Shown here one piece after another: positions 62,112 to 64,000 of a DNA stretch of 64,000 nucleotides. This stretch comes from Posidoniimonas corsicana (GTDB lineage: Bacteria > Planctomycetota > Planctomycetia > Pirellulales > Lacipirellulaceae): positions 2,867,075-2,931,074 of the forward strand of contig NZ_SIHJ01000001.1 of the NCBI RefSeq assembly GCF_007859765.1, read 5' to 3'. The translations under genes and the position numbers were made by a program. Numbering within the stretch: position 1 is the stretch's first letter; each line of letters starts with the position of its first letter. Below the pieces are notes generated by a model that did not search any database, was not told the DNA's origin, and saw nothing but the letters and a program-made list of their open reading frames with translations.

Positions 62112-64000
62112 GTGAACCAGACCGCAGCCAAGACGTTGATCCTTGCCGTGCTGCTGGCCGTCGCGGCCACCGCGGCGGCGTACGAACCCCGGCTGAGCCG
62201 GCTCGAGCCCGCCGGCGGTCAGCGCGGGACCGAGCTGAACGTCGACTTCGTCGGCGGCCGCGTCGGGATCGATCCCGAAGAAGTCGTCTTCTACGAGCCG
62301 GGTGTGCAAACGGCGGCGCTGGAACGGGTAGACGACAACCGCGTGCGGGTGAAACTGGCGATTGCGCCCGATTGCCCCCTCGGCCGCCACGCGGTGAGGC
62401 TGCGGACCAAGAGCGGGCTGAGCGAGATCCGCACCTTCCACATCGGCGCGCTGCCCGAAGCGAAGGAGGCCGACCCTAACGACTCGGTCCAGGCTCCGCA
62501 GGAGGTGGCCTTCAACTCGACCATCAACGGCGTGGTGAAACGCGAGGACGTGGATGTGTTCGCGTTCAACGCCGAGGAGGGACAGCGAGTATCGGTCGAG
62601 GTCGAGGGGCTGCGGATGGGCCGCACGTTCTTCGATCCAGTGATCGAGCTGCTGGACGAAAGCGGCGGGGTCATTGCCCACTGCGACGACGCCGCGGCCG
62701 CCCACCAGGACGCGTTCCTGTCGATCACGGCGCCCAAGACCGGCCGCTACCTGGTGCGGCTCCGCGAATCCGCCTACCGCGGCGACGACAACTGCATCTA
62801 CCGCCTCCACATCGGCGACTTCCCCCGCCCCGCGGCCGTGTTCCCGCCCGCCGCCGGCCGCGGCGAGGAGGTGACCGTCCGGTGGATCGACGCGGGCGGC
62901 GGCGAGCAGCAGGTGCGGATGCCCCCCGAGGGCGACGAGTACGCCTACTGGGCCGAAGACGAACGCGGCGTGGCGCCGTCGTCGCTGCCGATCAAGCTGC
63001 TCGACACGCCGCCAGCGCTGGACATCGAGCCCAACAATAGCCGCAAAGAGCCGACGCCCATGTCGGTCCCCGGCGGCGCGGTCGGCGTGATCGGCGAGGC
63101 CAACGATCAGGACTGGTATTCCTTCGAGGGCAAGAAAGGGCAGGTCTGGGAGCTGCGTGTGCGTGCCCGCGAGCTCCGCTCGCCGCTTGACGCGGTGCTG
63201 CGGGTGCGGAAGGCGGACGGCGGCAACCTGGCCGGCAACGACGACGATCGCGGCGCCCCCGACAGCTACATCCGCTTCACCGTGCCGGAGGACGGCAAGT
63301 ACCTGCTGCAGGTGGAAGACCGCCTGCAGCGCGGCGCCGAGGACTTTGTCTACTTCCTCGAGGCAGCCGAGCGGACCGCCATCGCCGAAGTGAAAATCGA
63401 AGAGCGGCGCCGCTACGAGGCAACCGTCCTAGAGGTTCCCCGCGGGGGCAAGACCGCCGCGCTCCTAACGCTGACGCGCCGCGATCTGGGCGGCGACCTG
63501 AACGTCACACTCAAAAACCTGCCCGAGGGCGTCACCGCCGAGGTGTTTCCGCTGGCGGGTAACTATAACCGGTTGCCGGTAGTGTTCTCAGCCGCCGAGG
63601 ACGCGCCACTGGCGGCGTCGCTCTCGCCGATGGAGGTAACCAAGGTCGAAGACGAGCAGGACATCCTCACCAAGGTCGCCCAGCAGACCTGGTTCGCCCG
63701 CGGACGCAACAACCGGCCGATGTGGAGCCACTTCGCCGAGCGCGTACCGGTCGCGGTCACCGAGTCACTGCCGTTCCGCCTACGCATCGAAGAGACCCAC
63801 TCCCCACTGGTCCAGGGCGGGTCCAAGAACCTGAAGATCATCGCCGACCGCGACGAGGGCTTCGACGAGTCGATCCGCATCTACACGCTCTACAACCCTC
63901 CTGGCGTGTCCTCCAACCGTTCCCGCTCTATCACCAAGGGCAAGAACGAGGCGATTATCCCCGCCACCGCCAACGGCAACGCCCGCACCGGCGAATGGCA
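62112..64000 (+). CDS. PPC-domain exported protein, 3' end missing
   Basis: 629 residues visible from GTG 62112 to the edge, no stop. Signal peptide about 1-22. Two PPC (pre-peptidase C-terminal) beta domains are recognisable: DSVQAPQEVAFNSTINGVVK...DVDVFAFNAEEGQRVSVEVE and EPTPMSVPGGAVGVIGEAND...QDWYSFEGKKGQVWELRV. Such proteins typically follow DUF1501 genes in planctomycetes and are probably cell-surface. A GTG start with TTCAGGGGGAATCGAAG upstream is acceptable. Confidence 0.88.
   Translation, partial: MNQTAAKTLILAVLLAVAATAAAYEPRLSRLEPAGGQRGTELNVDFVGGRVGIDPEEVVFYEPGVQTAALERVDDNRVRVKLAIAPDCPLGRHAVRLRTKSGLSEIRTFHIGALPEAKEADPNDSVQAPQEVAFNSTINGVVKREDVDVFAFNAEEGQRVSVEVEGLRMGRTFFDPVIELLDESGGVIAHCDDAAAAHQDAFLSITAPKTGRYLVRLRESAYRGDDNCIYRLHIGDFPRPAAVFPPAAGRGEEVTVRWIDAGGGEQQVRMPPEGDEYAYWAEDERGVAPSSLPIKLLDTPPALDIEPNNSRKEPTPMSVPGGAVGVIGEANDQDWYSFEGKKGQVWELRVRARELRSPLDAVLRVRKADGGNLAGNDDDRGAPDSYIRFTVPEDGKYLLQVEDRLQRGAEDFVYFLEAAERTAIAEVKIEERRRYEATVLEVPRGGKTAALLTLTRRDLGGDLNVTLKNLPEGVTAEVFPLAGNYNRLPVVFSAAEDAPLAASLSPMEVTKVEDEQDILTKVAQQTWFARGRNNRPMWSHFAERVPVAVTESLPFRLRIEETHSPLVQGGSKNLKIIADRDEGFDESIRIYTLYNPPGVSSNRSRSITKGKNEAIIPATANGNARTGEW

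Overview
The window is GC-rich, gene-dense bacterial chromosome with the hallmarks of a planctomycete, probably order Pirellulales. It carries planctomycete-type families side by side: a BBP7 barrel, a DUF1559 prepilin-like protein, a DUF1501 Tat protein followed by a PPC-domain protein, a Pirellula/Verrucomicrobium-type CxxCH heme protein, and several secreted proteins ending in PEP-CTERM-like anchors with dockerin-like calcium repeats. No rRNA, tRNA, CRISPR array, integrase or transposase was found. The window starts inside a PfkB sugar kinase and ends inside a PPC-domain protein.

Layout. 1-7.7 kb: PfkB kinase (partial), SMP-30 lactonase, a very cysteine-rich secreted repeat protein, a DUF1598-like protein and a large heme/propeller protein. 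7.9-18.8 kb: mostly housekeeping (moaC, polyprenyl synthase, miaA, hisE, hisG), a small paralogous membrane-protein array with a decayed third copy, a TPR-AAA ATPase/TPR-membrane pair and an Lnb-like lipoprotein. 18.8-30.7 kb: BBP7 barrel, GNAT, YjbQ, an octaheme cytochrome with HEAT/TPR tail, a PQQ-type propeller with a DDPFGG tail and a 1338-residue orphan. 30.8-41.4 kb: a 29-residue basic ORF, ychF, a TPR protein, a YiaW/YiaV-like pair facing a NodT outer-membrane factor, two divergent TPR proteins around a Fur-box-like site, rpsD and flavodoxin. 41.7-51.6 kb: a surface/polysaccharide block (PEP-CTERM-like proteins, DUF1559, GH29 fucosidase, beta-helix protein, pentapeptide-repeat protein). 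52.4-64 kb: a TolC-like lipoprotein, WYL regulator, tmk, DUF368 transporter, ispE, a zinc-ribbon SpoVG, csrA and a DUF1501/PPC operon.

The most unusual non-coding signal is a composite intergenic element present three times in the same orientation (about 3.15-3.50, 11.47-11.78 and 51.72-52.14 kb). Each copy has a GGTTTC/GAAACC hairpin box followed by inverted repeats built on TTTTGTCC/GGACAAAA. Two of these palindromes are separated by a linker of nearly constant length (79, 83 and 83 nt). Arm sequences differ between copies but change together, so the palindromes look maintained. I know of no named family that matches. The most unusual protein is SpoVG with a four-cysteine zinc ribbon inserted into its fold.

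The genes suggest an aerobic heterotroph that degrades polysaccharides (fucosidase, beta-helix enzyme, sugar kinase, lactonase), with an elaborate cysteine- and repeat-rich surface, c-type cytochromes, and iron- and CsrA-type regulation.
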